Assembly: GCF_001509475.1 (NCBI RefSeq)
Contig: NZ_LLZG01000410.1
Location: forward strand, 1-64,000
Reading direction: 5' to 3'
DNA from: Streptomyces regalis
Lineage (GTDB): Bacteria > Actinomycetota > Actinomycetes > Streptomycetales > Streptomycetaceae
DNA length: 64,000 nt
The notes below the pieces were generated by a model, which worked only from the letters and a program-made list of their open reading frames with translations, was not told where the DNA came from and ran no database searches. A program made the position numbers and the translations under genes. Shown in pieces: positions 42,353-51,052 of the stretch. Numbering within the stretch: position 1 is the first letter of the stretch; every line of letters begins with the position of its first letter.

Positions 42353-42437
42353 AGGCCCATTGTCGGGTACGACACCCCCGTACCAGAGCCGCCGACGGCC
42401 CCGCATATCCACCCCTACACTTGGGCATACGGGATTA

Positions 42438-44012
42438 ATGGCCCGCGACACCGCCGCTGTCATGAACGTACTGAGCCACCTCTCCCGGGCCCCGCGCGCC
42501 CTCGTCCGCCGCTATCGCTCCCACCAGGCGGCCACCTCGGTCGAGCTCGTCCCCCAGTCCCACCCCTGGGGCCGCATCCTCGGCCTGGTCACCGTCGTCC
42601 TCCTCGGCGCCTGGCTGGGCCTGCTGATCGTCGGCAACGTACGGGTGCCGGTGGGCCCGTTGGACACGACGATGACCCTGCGCCCGTCGTTCACCGGCGG
42701 CACGAAGATCAATGTCTCCCCGCTCGGCGATCTGCAACTCGACAGCCACACGGCCCCCGTCCGCCTGGACGTGAACGTCGACCAGCTCGACCCCGCCCGC
42801 TCCCGGGCCCTGGTCGACCACCCCGAACGCCTCTCCGGCCTCCAGGACGAGGTCACCCAGGACATCGCCCACGGCACCCGCGACCTGGCCGTACGAAGCT
42901 GTGTGGCCGTCGTCTCCGGAGCCACGGCCCTCGGCCTGGCGGTCTACCGCCGCCCCCGCCGCGCCCTCGCCGCCGGCGGCCTCGCCCTCACCCTCCTCGC
43001 CGCGTCCGGCGGGACGGCGTACGCCACCTGGAACCCCGATTCCGTCCTGGAGCCGAAGTTCTCGGGCCTGCTCTCCTCCGCCCCCTCCCTCGTCGGCAAC
43101 GCGCGCAGCATCGTCACCGAATTCGACGTCTACCAGAAGGAGTTGGCGCGCCTGGTGACGAACATGACCAAGCTCTACGACGTCACCTCCACGCTCCCCG
43201 CCTACACACCGGACCCGAGCACCATCCGCGTCCTGCACGTCTCGGACATCCACCTCAATCCGGCCAGCTGGAAGATCGTCGCCTCGCTCGTCGACCAGTA
43301 CAAGATCAACGTGATCGTCGACTCCGGCGACACCATGGACCACGGCACGGCCGCCGAGAACCGCTTCCTGGACCCGATCGAGGACCTCGGCGCCCCGTAC
43401 GTCTGGGTCCGCGGCAACCACGACTCGCGCGTCACCCAGCGCTATCTGGAGGGCCTGAACAACGTCCACGTCCTGGACGACGGCCGCCTGGTGGAAGTCG
43501 CCGGTCTGCGCTTCGCGGGCATCGGCGACCCCCAGTTCACCCCCGACCGCTCGAAGGTGCCGGGCGGCGACGCGGCGAACGAACTGGCGGGCGCCCGCCT
43601 GGCCTCGGCCCTGCGCGACCATACGGCCGCGGACACCCCCGTGGACGTGGCCGTCGCCCACGAGCCGGTGGCGGCCCGCCAGACGGACGGCGAGGTACCG
43701 CTGGCCCTGGCCGGCCACATCCACCACCAAGAGATGGAGGTCATGAAGTACGGCACCCGACTCCGCGTCGAGGGCTCGACGGGCGGCAGCGGTCTGCGCG
43801 CCGTCGAGGGCAAGTACCCGGACCCGATCCAGGCCTCGATCCTCTACCTCGACCGCGAGAGCCGCCGCCTCCAGGCCTGGGACGAGATCGAACTGGGCGG
43901 CCTGGGCCTGACCACGGCGGAGGTGAGGCGCCACCTCGTGGAGGAGAACCAGCCGGGCGCGACGGAGTCCCCTGCCCCCACCCCGGCCCCGTCACCCACC
44001 CCCTCCCCGTAA
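42438..44012 (+). CDS. Membrane-anchored metallophosphoesterase
   Basis: 524 residues. TM helices lie at about 45-68 (ILGLVTVVLLGAWLGLLIV) and 155-190 as a pair. The C-terminal calcineurin-like domain (about 255-480) has HVSDIHLNP, DSGDTMDHG, WVRGNHDSR, VAHEP and GHIHHQ, a full set of metal ligands. A Pro/Thr tail ends it. ATG 42438 lies 16 bases after a -10-like TACACT (42416-42421), so the leader is very short. Function: probably hydrolysis of a phosphoester at the membrane; the side cannot be fixed. Confidence 0.88.
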   Translation: MARDTAAVMNVLSHLSRAPRALVRRYRSHQAATSVELVPQSHPWGRILGLVTVVLLGAWLGLLIVGNVRVPVGPLDTTMTLRPSFTGGTKINVSPLGDLQLDSHTAPVRLDVNVDQLDPARSRALVDHPERLSGLQDEVTQDIAHGTRDLAVRSCVAVVSGATALGLAVYRRPRRALAAGGLALTLLAASGGTAYATWNPDSVLEPKFSGLLSSAPSLVGNARSIVTEFDVYQKELARLVTNMTKLYDVTSTLPAYTPDPSTIRVLHVSDIHLNPASWKIVASLVDQYKINVIVDSGDTMDHGTAAENRFLDPIEDLGAPYVWVRGNHDSRVTQRYLEGLNNVHVLDDGRLVEVAGLRFAGIGDPQFTPDRSKVPGGDAANELAGARLASALRDHTAADTPVDVAVAHEPVAARQTDGEVPLALAGHIHHQEMEVMKYGTRLRVEGSTGGSGLRAVEGKYPDPIQASILYLDRESRRLQAWDEIELGGLGLTTAEVRRHLVEENQPGATESPAPTPAPSPTPSP

Positions 44013-44092
44013 ACCGTTTTGGCGATACCTCCCGCCATCCCATATGCTTCTCACGTCCCCGACGCGCTGAGAAGCGCCCAGGCGGGCCGATA

Positions 44093-44165
44093 GCCCTCAT
44101 CGTCTAGCGGCCTAGGACGCCGCCCTTTCAAGGCGGTAGCACGGGTTCGAATCCCGTTGGGGGCA
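44093..44165 (+). tRNA. tRNA-Glu (TTC)
   Basis: 73 nt, anticodon TTC within CCCTTTCAAGG, T-arm GGGTTCGAATCCC. First of a three-tRNA cluster; CCA not encoded. Confidence 0.95.
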
Positions 44166-44202
44166 CGCAGTACGGTGTGCGACATTGTCGTACGCATTGC
44201 TT

Positions 44203-44277
44203 GGTCCTGTGGAGCAGTTTGGAGTGCTCGCCACCCTGTCAAGGTGGAGGCCGCGGGTTCAAATCCCGTCAGGACCG
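44203..44277 (+). tRNA. tRNA-Asp (GTC)
   Basis: 75 nt, anticodon GTC in CACCCTGTCAAGGTG, acceptor GGTCCTG/CAGGACC with discriminator G. Second in the cluster. Confidence 0.95.
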
Positions 44278-44313
44278 CTGAGGCGGACCGCTGAGGCTTC
44301 TTGCAGGCCTCGT

Positions 44314-44390
44314 GGCTGGGTAGCTCAGTTGGTACGAGCGATCGCCTGAAAAGCGATAGGTCGCCGGTTCGACCCCGGCCCCAGCCACCA
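44314..44390 (+). tRNA. tRNA-Phe (GAA)
   Basis: 77 nt including an encoded CCA; anticodon loop CTGAAAA. Third in the cluster and directly followed by a terminator. Confidence 0.95.
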
Positions 44391-44396
44391 CTCTGG

Positions 44397-44430
44397 GAAC
44401 GTCCCCGACGGCATACCGTCGGGGACGTTC
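44397..44430 (+). terminator. Terminator of the Glu-Asp-Phe tRNA cluster
   Basis: 15-bp stem GAACGTCCCCGACGG/CCGTCGGGGACGTTC with loop CATA, then TCTCGTTGTG. Confidence 0.9.
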
Positions 44431-44585
44431 TCGTTGTGTGCCCTGGCGAAGGCGCGCCCCTGGCGGCAACCGAGCACAGGGGTTCTGGCTGTCGGCCCCT
44501 TCCTGCTCCCGTACGAAACCCGTGCTGGTACGCGAGCGCGGTCAAGAAGATCCGGGGGATCCTCCGGGCTGAGGTCTCCCGACCG

Positions 44586-45100
44586 TCAGGCCCGCAGCAG
44601 GGTGACGGTGCGGCCAGAGGGTGTGGTCTTCTGGGAGAAGGCGGTGCGCTCGTGGACCGGGGCCGCCTGGTCACGGGTGTCGAAGACAACGAGGGTGCCC
44701 GTGGACAGCTCCATGCGATCGAGGTAGTCGTCCAGCTGCGCAAGGCCCTCGACCAGGGGGTCAGGGCGGCCCTGACGCCACACCTTCAGCTCCAGCGCCT
44801 CACGCTGCACCGCCCGCGAGCCGTCGGATTCAACGGTGTACGGCTGGCGGATCAGCAGATCGATCCGGCGCCGGCCCACCCCGTACTCCCGGTCGATGAA
44901 GCCTGCACCGTTCACGATCCGGTGCAGGTACGCCATCATCACCAGCTGCGCCGCCGCCTCCGGATAGGTCGAGCTCGTGGCCAGGATCTCGCCGTTCTCC
45001 CGCCAGAACCCGGCGAACGAACGCAGCAGCTTGTCCATGTCGATCCGGCCATCCGGCAACCGGAAACTGGCCGGGGTCGTGGTGATGACCCGGGCACCTC
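44586..45100 (-). pseudogene. C-terminal piece of an ATP-binding protein with PD-(D/E)XK-like domain
   Basis: The readable homology begins PASFRLPDGRIDMDKLLRSF and continues with FWRENGEILATSSTYPEAAA and YGVGRRRIDLLIRQPY, then ALELKVWRQGRPDPLVEGLA. The Asp of RRIDLL and the ELK motif are typical of the restriction-nuclease-like C-terminal domain seen after an AAA ATPase in actinobacterial proteins. The ATPase portion is missing: homology stops near 45100, next to IS110-type sequence, which suggests that insertion or recombination removed the 5' part. Confidence 0.65.
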
Positions 45101-45412
45101 GACAGCTACATCGGGCAACGGAACTACCCGAGCATGCCCCCTGACCATGCCGCCGCACCGCGAAACACCAAGATCCCCGACTGTGAGGATGGGGGAGGCA
45201 CCACTCGAGGGTCTGACCCGATCCCCGATTGACGCTCCGGCTGTCCTCACTCTGAATCGTCGGCCTTCCGAGCGGTGCCGTTGCGCGTACCGGCTCGGCG
45301 ACCGTGACCTCATAGGAGCTTGACCGAAGCGGTCCCATCACAGTCGTGTCCGTCCGCCGGACCGGTGCGCGCGAGCCCACACACCGCGCACGGAAGGACC
45401 AACCCGGCCGCC
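45101..45412. other. Non-coding stretch between the truncated ATPase and the IS110 transposase
   Basis: No gene is seen. Short inverted repeats occur (GACCGAAGCGGTC at about 45321-45333, GTCCGCCGGAC near 45354-45364). It should contain the left end of the IS110-type element; the direct repeat ATAGGAGCTT at about 45312-45321 may mark the boundary. IS110-family left ends encode a structured bridge RNA, which these hairpins could be part of. Confidence 0.45.
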
Positions 45413-46495
45413 ATGCCACAGCCCATCGAGGTGATCGGCGGGATCGACAACCACACCGACGTCCACCAGGCCGCCGTCATCGACACCATCGGCCGGCACC
45501 TTGCCACCGAGGCATTCCCCACCACGCCTGCAGGCTACCGCCGCCTGCTGGCGTGGCTGCGCTCGCACGGCCAGGTAATGGCGGTGGGCATGGAGGGCAC
45601 CGGATCCTTCGGCGCCGAACTCGCCCGGTACCTGCGCGCCAACCAGATCGCCGTGATCGAGGTGGAGCGACCCGACCGTCGAGCGCGCCGCGCCGCAGGC
45701 AAATCCGCCCCTGTCGACGCCTACGCCGCCGCCACCGCGGTGCTCTCCGGCCGTGCCAACGGCACCCCGAAGGACCGCGACGGCAAAGTCGAGGCGATCC
45801 GCGCGCTGCGCGTGGTCCGCGCCAGCGCCGTCAAGGCCCGCACCCAGACCACCAACCAGATCAAATCACTGATCATCACCGCGCCCGCTGCGGTACGGGA
45901 AGCACTGCGCTCGCTGACCACCACCGAGTTGATACGGCGCCTGGCCGCCAGCCGTCCCGGCACCGATCTGACCGCCCCGGCCGCCGCCGTCAAACTCGCG
46001 CTCAAGCGCCTTGCCAAGCGCTTCCAGCACCTGAGCGAGGAGATCGCAGACGCGGACGCCGAGCTGCGCGCCCTGATCACCCGCACCGCGCCGGGCCTGC
46101 TCGCGCTACCGGGCGTCGGAACCGAGACTGCCGGGCAATTGCTGGTCACAGCCGGGGACAACCCCGACAGGCTCGTCTCGGAGGCATCCTTCGCCCACCT
46201 GTGCGCCGCCGCACCCGTGCCAGCCTCCTCCGGCCGCACCGACCGCCACCGGCTCAACCGTGGCGGCGACAGGCAGGCCAACCGGCGCTGCACACAATCG
46301 TGCTGGTTCGCATGCGTCACGACCCACGCACCCGCGACTACGTGGCACGGCGCACCCTCGAGGGGCTCAAGACGAAGGACATCCTCAGATGCCTTAAACG
46401 CTTCGTCGCGCACGAGGTCCACCGCCACCTGACCAGCTCCTTCAGGAGCGAACCATCGGTATCTCCAGCCACTTGACGATCTATAGGAGCTTCTG
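45312..46495 (+). mobile_element. IS110-family insertion sequence, inactivated (copy 1)
   Basis: The element is bounded by ATAGGAGCTT on the left (about 45312) and the same decamer on the right (about 46486-46495), with one transposase-like gene between. IS110 elements lack terminal inverted repeats. The exact ends are provisional because only the direct repeat marks them. Confidence 0.6.
45413..46476 (+). pseudogene. IS110-family transposase with a single frameshift
   Basis: The N-terminal DEDD RuvC-like domain shows GGIDNHTD, VGMEGTGSFG and KSAPVDAYAAA. The C-terminal Transposase_20 domain shows LLALPGVGTETAGQLL. After RLNRGGDRQANR (about 46285) the frame is lost; one base over it continues ALHTIVLVRMRHDPRTRDYV to DILRCLKRFVAHEVHRHL. 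The site reads AACCGGCGCTG, whereas the coding version needs one more G. The serine-bearing active-site region spans the shift, so the enzyme is inactive. Confidence 0.85.
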
Positions 46496-46506
46496 TGATT
46501 GCAGCA

Positions 46507-47775
46507 TTAGGCCGTTTCGCGGATCGCCCGCACCAGCGTCCGCAGGCCCTCGTCCAGCTCCTCGGGCGTCGTCGTCAGCGCCGGCATCAGCTTGACGACC
46601 TCGCCCTCCGGACCGGAGGTCTCGATGAGGAGGCCGAGGTCGAAGGCGTGGCGGGCGATCTTGTTGGCGCGGGTCTTGTCGGTGAACTCGATGCCCCAGG
46701 CCATGCCCCGGCCGCGGTACGAAGTGCCGGCGTCCGCGTGCTCGGCGCAGATCGTGCGCAGGGCGGCCTCGATCTGGTGGCCGCGCTCCACGGTCTGCTG
46801 CTCCAACTGCCCGTCGGCCCAGTACGTTTTCAGGGTCGCGGTCGCGGTGACGAACGCCGGGTTGTTGCCGCGGAAGGTGCCGTTGTGCTCGCCCGGCTCC
46901 CACACGTCCAGCTCCGGCTTGAAGAGCGTCAGCGACATCGGCAGGCCGTAACCGCTGATGGACTTCGACAGGGTGACGATGTCCGGGGTGATGCCGGCCT
47001 CCTCGAAGGAGAAGAAGCCGCCGGTGCGGCCGCAGCCCATCTGGATGTCGTCGACGATCAGCAGCATGTCGTGGCGCTTGCAGACGCCGGCCAGCGCGCG
47101 CAGCCACTCGGCGCGGGCGACATTAATGCCGCCCTCGCCCTGGATGGTCTCGACGATCACGGCGGCCGGGTGGTTCAGGCCCGAGCCGGAGTCCTCCAGT
47201 AGTCGCTCGAACCACAGGAAGTCCGGGGTCTGCCCGTCGAGGTAGTTGTCGAACGGCATCGGGATGCCGTGGACGAGGGGGAGGCCGGCGCCAGCCCGCT
47301 TGAAGGCGTTGCCGGTAACGGCGAGGGAGCCCAGCGACATGCCGTGGAAGGCGTTGGTGAAGAACACGACCGGCTCACGGCCCTTGACCTTGCGGGCCAG
47401 CTTCAGCGCGGCCTCGACGGCGTTGGTGCCCGTCGGGCCCGTGAACATGATCTTGTACGGCAGGTCGCGCGGGCGCAGGATCAAGTCCTGGAACGTCTCC
47501 AGGAATGCGCGCTTTGCGGTGGTGCCCATGTCGAGGCCATGGGTGATGCCGTCGCGCTCGATGTAGTCGATGAGCGCCCGTTTCATCACCGGGTTGTTGT
47601 GCCCGTAGTTGAGTGAGCCGGCGCCGGCGAAGAAGTCGAGGTAGGCGTTGCCGTCCTCGTCGTACAGATAGCTGCCCTGCGCCCGGTCGAAGACCGTAGG
47701 CCAGCCGCGGCAGTAGCTGCGCACCTCCGACTCCAGCGTTTCGAAGACGCTCAGGTCGGGCTGGGTGATGGTCAC
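46507..47775 (-). CDS. ectB: L-2,4-diaminobutyrate:2-oxoglutarate aminotransferase
   Basis: 422 residues, class III PLP aminotransferase. It reads as a close EctB (TITQPDLSVFETLESEVRSY, FFAGAGSLNYGHNNP, DDIQMGCGRTG, SKSISGYGLPMSL with the PLP Lys, EHNGTFRGNNPAF). It forms diaminobutyrate from aspartate semialdehyde, the first ectoine step. GTG 47775 follows CAGGAG. No ectC is present and ectA lies 6 kb away with an IS remnant between, so it is an orphan relative to ectoine synthesis. Flanked on both sides by inverted IS110-type remnants. Confidence 0.93.
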   Translation of the reverse strand: MTITQPDLSVFETLESEVRSYCRGWPTVFDRAQGSYLYDEDGNAYLDFFAGAGSLNYGHNNPVMKRALIDYIERDGITHGLDMGTTAKRAFLETFQDLILRPRDLPYKIMFTGPTGTNAVEAALKLARKVKGREPVVFFTNAFHGMSLGSLAVTGNAFKRAGAGLPLVHGIPMPFDNYLDGQTPDFLWFERLLEDSGSGLNHPAAVIVETIQGEGGINVARAEWLRALAGVCKRHDMLLIVDDIQMGCGRTGGFFSFEEAGITPDIVTLSKSISGYGLPMSLTLFKPELDVWEPGEHNGTFRGNNPAFVTATATLKTYWADGQLEQQTVERGHQIEAALRTICAEHADAGTSYRGRGMAWGIEFTDKTRANKIARHAFDLGLLIETSGPEGEVVKLMPALTTTPEELDEGLRTLVRAIRETA

Positions 47776-47841
47776 AGCGAAACACTCCTGGTTTCAGCGG
47801 AAGAAGTAGGGGTTGTCGGTTGGCCAGGCCGTCAAGTCAGA

Positions 47842-48490
47842 AGCTCCTATAGATCGTCAATTGATCTGTGGGAGCGGTGTGGTGGCGTGGGTCACGTGGG
47901 ATAGGTGGCGGCAGATCTCGCGGGCGACGAACCGTTTCAGGCACCGGACGATGCCCTTCTTGACCATGCCTTCGGCGGTACGGCAAGACCGGGCAAGGCG
48001 ACCAGCTTCGGGACGGCGCGGTGACGATGAGCGTGCGGATCTGGTTGATGGTCTGGGTTCGAGCCTTGGCCGCGCTCTTGCGGGCGATCCGCAGTGGCCC
48101 GGATCGCCTCCACGATCCCGTTGCGCGCCTTAGGCGTCCAACCAGACGGCTGGACGGGGCCGCGACCGGAGCCGCGTAGGCGTCGATGGGGTCGGACTTG
48201 CCATTGCCCCGCCTGGCCTTGCTGTCGGGACGGTCGACCTCGGCCACCGTGACGTCGTTCGCGGACAGGATGCGGGCGAGTCCGGCGCCGAATGCACCGG
48301 TCCCCTCGACGCCGACGGCGAGGACCTGTGCGTGGAAGCGCAGCCAGTCCAGAAGCTCCTGGTCACCCTCGGGGGTGGTGGCGAACGCTTCGGTGGCCAG
48401 TTGCCGGCCCACCGTGTCGATGACCGCGGCCTGGTGGAGATCGGTATGGGTGTCGATCCCGGCGACGACCGCTATCTCGGCTGCTGTCAT
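47842..48490 (-). pseudogene. IS110-family transposase, internally deleted (copy 2)
   Basis: It starts MTAAEIAVVAGIDTHTDLHQ and keeps VEGTGAFGAGLARIL and GKSDPIDAYAAPVA. The remainder is mostly deleted, leaving KARTQTINQIRTLIVTAPS and, in another frame, MVKKGIVRCLKRFVAREICR with HLSHVTHATTPLP near the end. Its end sequence (about 47843-47860, reverse strand) repeats TTGACGATCTATAGGAGC and TTCTG from the right end of copy 1, in opposite orientation. The element is dead. Confidence 0.8.
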
Positions 48491-48716
48491 GCCGGTTCGT
48501 ACTGCCTTTCCGACCTGTTCTGCGTGGGAGTCGGTCGGGCCGCCGGACAAGACAGTGACGGGACCTCTGGCCAGGCTCCAATGAAGTCACCGAAGCCCGG
48601 CCGGCCACGCACCAGACGGCACCGCCCGGCAGGTTGACGATTCCACGCAAGACAACCGAAGCGTCAGTCAGTCGGAGAGTCAGACCTCCGGGCGATGCCA
48701 TGGCCAATCCTCACGG

Positions 48717-49757
48717 TCAGTCGCTGCGGATCTCGACGAGCATGACGGCGGCGCTCAGGCCGTTGCCGGCCCCGATGAGCAGTACTCGGTCGCCTGGCGC
48801 GAGGAGCCCGCGGTCGATGAGGTCGGCGAGTCCCAGAACCTGGTCGCTGACGCCGGTATGGCCAATCGTGCGCCCGTAGTCCCAGGCGTTGGCCTGCGCG
48901 AGGTCGCCAAAGGAATCCTGGTAGAAGCCGGCACTGATCCCGGCCCCCACGTTCGGGTACACGACGTACCGGGCCGGGTGGCGGTCGAGCGGATACCTGG
49001 CCAGCAGCTTCTCGCGGAGCCGCCCCAGGGTATCCGCGAACACCGACCTGATCTCGCCGTCGCCGAACCGCTGGAGGTAGGCGCGCTTGGCCGAACCAAC
49101 GTCATAGTCACGGCCGGGGTTGTCCGCATCCTCCGGCGTCGGCGACTCGTCCCGGTACATGCGCTCAAGCTCGCTGCCCTGCTCGACATCGAGAAAGAGC
49201 ACCTCGATCGGCCCGGGCTTGCTCGAGAGCACGACTGCCGAGGCGGCATCGCCGTAGACGGTCCCGTGATCGGATGACCAGCGGTCGAACAGCGAGCCCT
49301 CGAACCGATCGGCGCCGACGACAACGGCCGAGGCATCGGGGTGGTGCCGGACGTGGTCGGCGGCAAGGCGCATTGCGACGAACGCGCCGTTGCACCCCTG
49401 GTTCAGCGAGAACGGGAGCGCGCCGGGGTCGAGTCCCAGCTCGTGGTGCGCGTAGCTCGCGACCGGCCACAGCGTCTTGTGGCCGGTACGGTGGATCGAG
49501 GTCCACGCCAGCCAGTCGATTTCGCGACGGTCGATGCCGTCGAGTGCGCGCCGGGCCGCCTCGACGCCCATGTCGGCCGGGAACAGCTCATGCTCGACGG
49601 CGACGCTGCTGAACCCGTCCTTGACGGCCCGGTCGCGGCCGTATGAACCGGCTGCGACCGCCTTGTCGACGGTGTCCCGGGTCGGGGGCAGCCACGCCCC
49701 GATCCCCCGGATGAACAACCGGCTGTCGCCGGCGCGGTCGGTCGTGCCGCCTGTCAT
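48717..49757 (-). CDS. KAS III-like acyltransferase (thiolase fold)
   Basis: 346 residues. The acyl-binding Cys122 lies in FSLNQGCNGAFVAM. The positions that hold His and Asn in decarboxylating KAS III read YPNVGAG and IGHTGVSDQ, so the decarboxylation His is not apparent while a GHTG motif is. This resembles CerJ/DpsC-type KAS III homologues that act as acyltransferases. An acyl-CoA transfer to an amine, hydroxylamine or alcohol in the cluster is suggested. Coupled by ATGA to the PLP enzyme gene upstream. Confidence 0.82.
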   Translation of the reverse strand: MTGGTTDRAGDSRLFIRGIGAWLPPTRDTVDKAVAAGSYGRDRAVKDGFSSVAVEHELFPADMGVEAARRALDGIDRREIDWLAWTSIHRTGHKTLWPVASYAHHELGLDPGALPFSLNQGCNGAFVAMRLAADHVRHHPDASAVVVGADRFEGSLFDRWSSDHGTVYGDAASAVVLSSKPGPIEVLFLDVEQGSELERMYRDESPTPEDADNPGRDYDVGSAKRAYLQRFGDGEIRSVFADTLGRLREKLLARYPLDRHPARYVVYPNVGAGISAGFYQDSFGDLAQANAWDYGRTIGHTGVSDQVLGLADLIDRGLLAPGDRVLLIGAGNGLSAAVMLVEIRSD

Positions 49758-51052
49758 GCCGCCTCCAGTGCCTGGCCGATGTCTTCGATGATGTCGTCGA
49801 TGTGCTCGAGGCCAACCGTGATCCGGATCAGGTCATCCGGAACCGTGGCCATGCTGGACGCGGAAGCGACAACCTGCCGGTGCGTCGCGATGGCCGGGAT
49901 CGTGGCCGCGCTCTTGGCCCGCCCGATGTCGTTGGCGCGCCAGATGAGCCGGAACTTGTCGAGGATCCGGACCGCCGCCTCGGCGCCGCCGACGGGGCGG
50001 AAGCCGAGCACGAAGCCGTACCGGCGCGCCGCCTTTCCGTCCTCCTCGCTGTCCACGAGGACCATGTCCTGGGCCAGTGCGTGGCTGGGGTGCGAGGCGA
50101 GCCCCGGGTAGAAGACCTCCTCAACGCGGTCCGAGGCCTGGAGGTACTCCGCGACGGTGAGGGTCGAACGCGACATCACGTCGACCCTGTACCGCAGGTC
50201 GCGGATGTCGCTGAGAATGGTGAAGGCGTTGAACGGGCTGAGCACCCCTCCCATGTCCCGGATCGGTCCGCGCCGCAGGTAGGCCGCGAAGTCGTCAGTG
50301 ACCGCTGGATCCGCAACCGCCGAGGTAAGGGCGCGACGGGCGATGACGGCGCCGGCCAGGCTTGCGCCGCTCGTGCCGGCAGCCTTGCCGAGCGATTGCA
50401 CGACGATGTCCGCTCCCATGCCCAACGGCCGGAGAAGCGCCGGGGTCGCGAGCGTGGAGTCGACGATGAACGGCGCACCGGCCTGATGCGCCAGCCGCGA
50501 GACCGCCGGGATATCGATGAGGTCGAGCAGCGGGTTCGACGGCGACTCGGCGTATACGAAACGAGTTCGCTCGTCGATCTTCGAGGCCCACTCGTCGATC
50601 GCGGACGGGTCGCGGACCCACCGGACCTCGACGCCGCGCTCCCGTCCGTAACGCTGGGAGAAGACCATGAACGTTGCGCCGTAGCACGCCGACGACGCGA
50701 CGATGTTCATCGGTCCCTCGCCATCCACAGCCAGGAACGGGGACGTCGCGAGGGTTACGGCGGCCATTCCGGACGGCGTTGCGGCAGCGCCGACCTCGGC
50801 ATCGACGCCATAGCCTTCGAGTGCCGCGACGACGGATTCAAGGTAGCGCACGGTCGGATTTCCGAGACGCGTGTACACCCAGTCATCAGACCCGCCGGAA
50901 AGGGCCGCGCCCATGTCGTCCGCCGTCGGGAAGTGCTGTGAGGAAGTCAGGTACAGCGGCGGGATGATTGAACCCTGATTGGCCGCCGCCTCCTCGCGAC
51001 CGTAGCCGGCGCCCACCGCCAGCGTGTCGAAGCGTGGACCCCGCATGGTCAT
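49754..51052 (-). CDS. Cys/Met-metabolism PLP enzyme (gamma-synthase/lyase type)
   Basis: 432 residues of the trans-sulfuration family. The segment DDWVYTRLGNPTVRYLE binds PLP phosphate from the partner subunit. The aldimine Lys is in VVQSLGKAAGTSGASLAG, where usual members read SxTKxxxGHSD. Other marks are YAESPSNPLLDLIDIP and VRITVGLEHIDDIIEDI. It could catalyse gamma-substitution on an activated homoserine or diaminobutyrate-type substrate, a role such enzymes take in several natural-product pathways. The ATG at 51052 overlaps the N-monooxygenase stop (ATGA). Confidence 0.84.
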   Translation of the reverse strand: MTMRGPRFDTLAVGAGYGREEAAANQGSIIPPLYLTSSQHFPTADDMGAALSGGSDDWVYTRLGNPTVRYLESVVAALEGYGVDAEVGAAATPSGMAAVTLATSPFLAVDGEGPMNIVASSACYGATFMVFSQRYGRERGVEVRWVRDPSAIDEWASKIDERTRFVYAESPSNPLLDLIDIPAVSRLAHQAGAPFIVDSTLATPALLRPLGMGADIVVQSLGKAAGTSGASLAGAVIARRALTSAVADPAVTDDFAAYLRRGPIRDMGGVLSPFNAFTILSDIRDLRYRVDVMSRSTLTVAEYLQASDRVEEVFYPGLASHPSHALAQDMVLVDSEEDGKAARRYGFVLGFRPVGGAEAAVRILDKFRLIWRANDIGRAKSAATIPAIATHRQVVASASSMATVPDDLIRITVGLEHIDDIIEDIGQALEAA

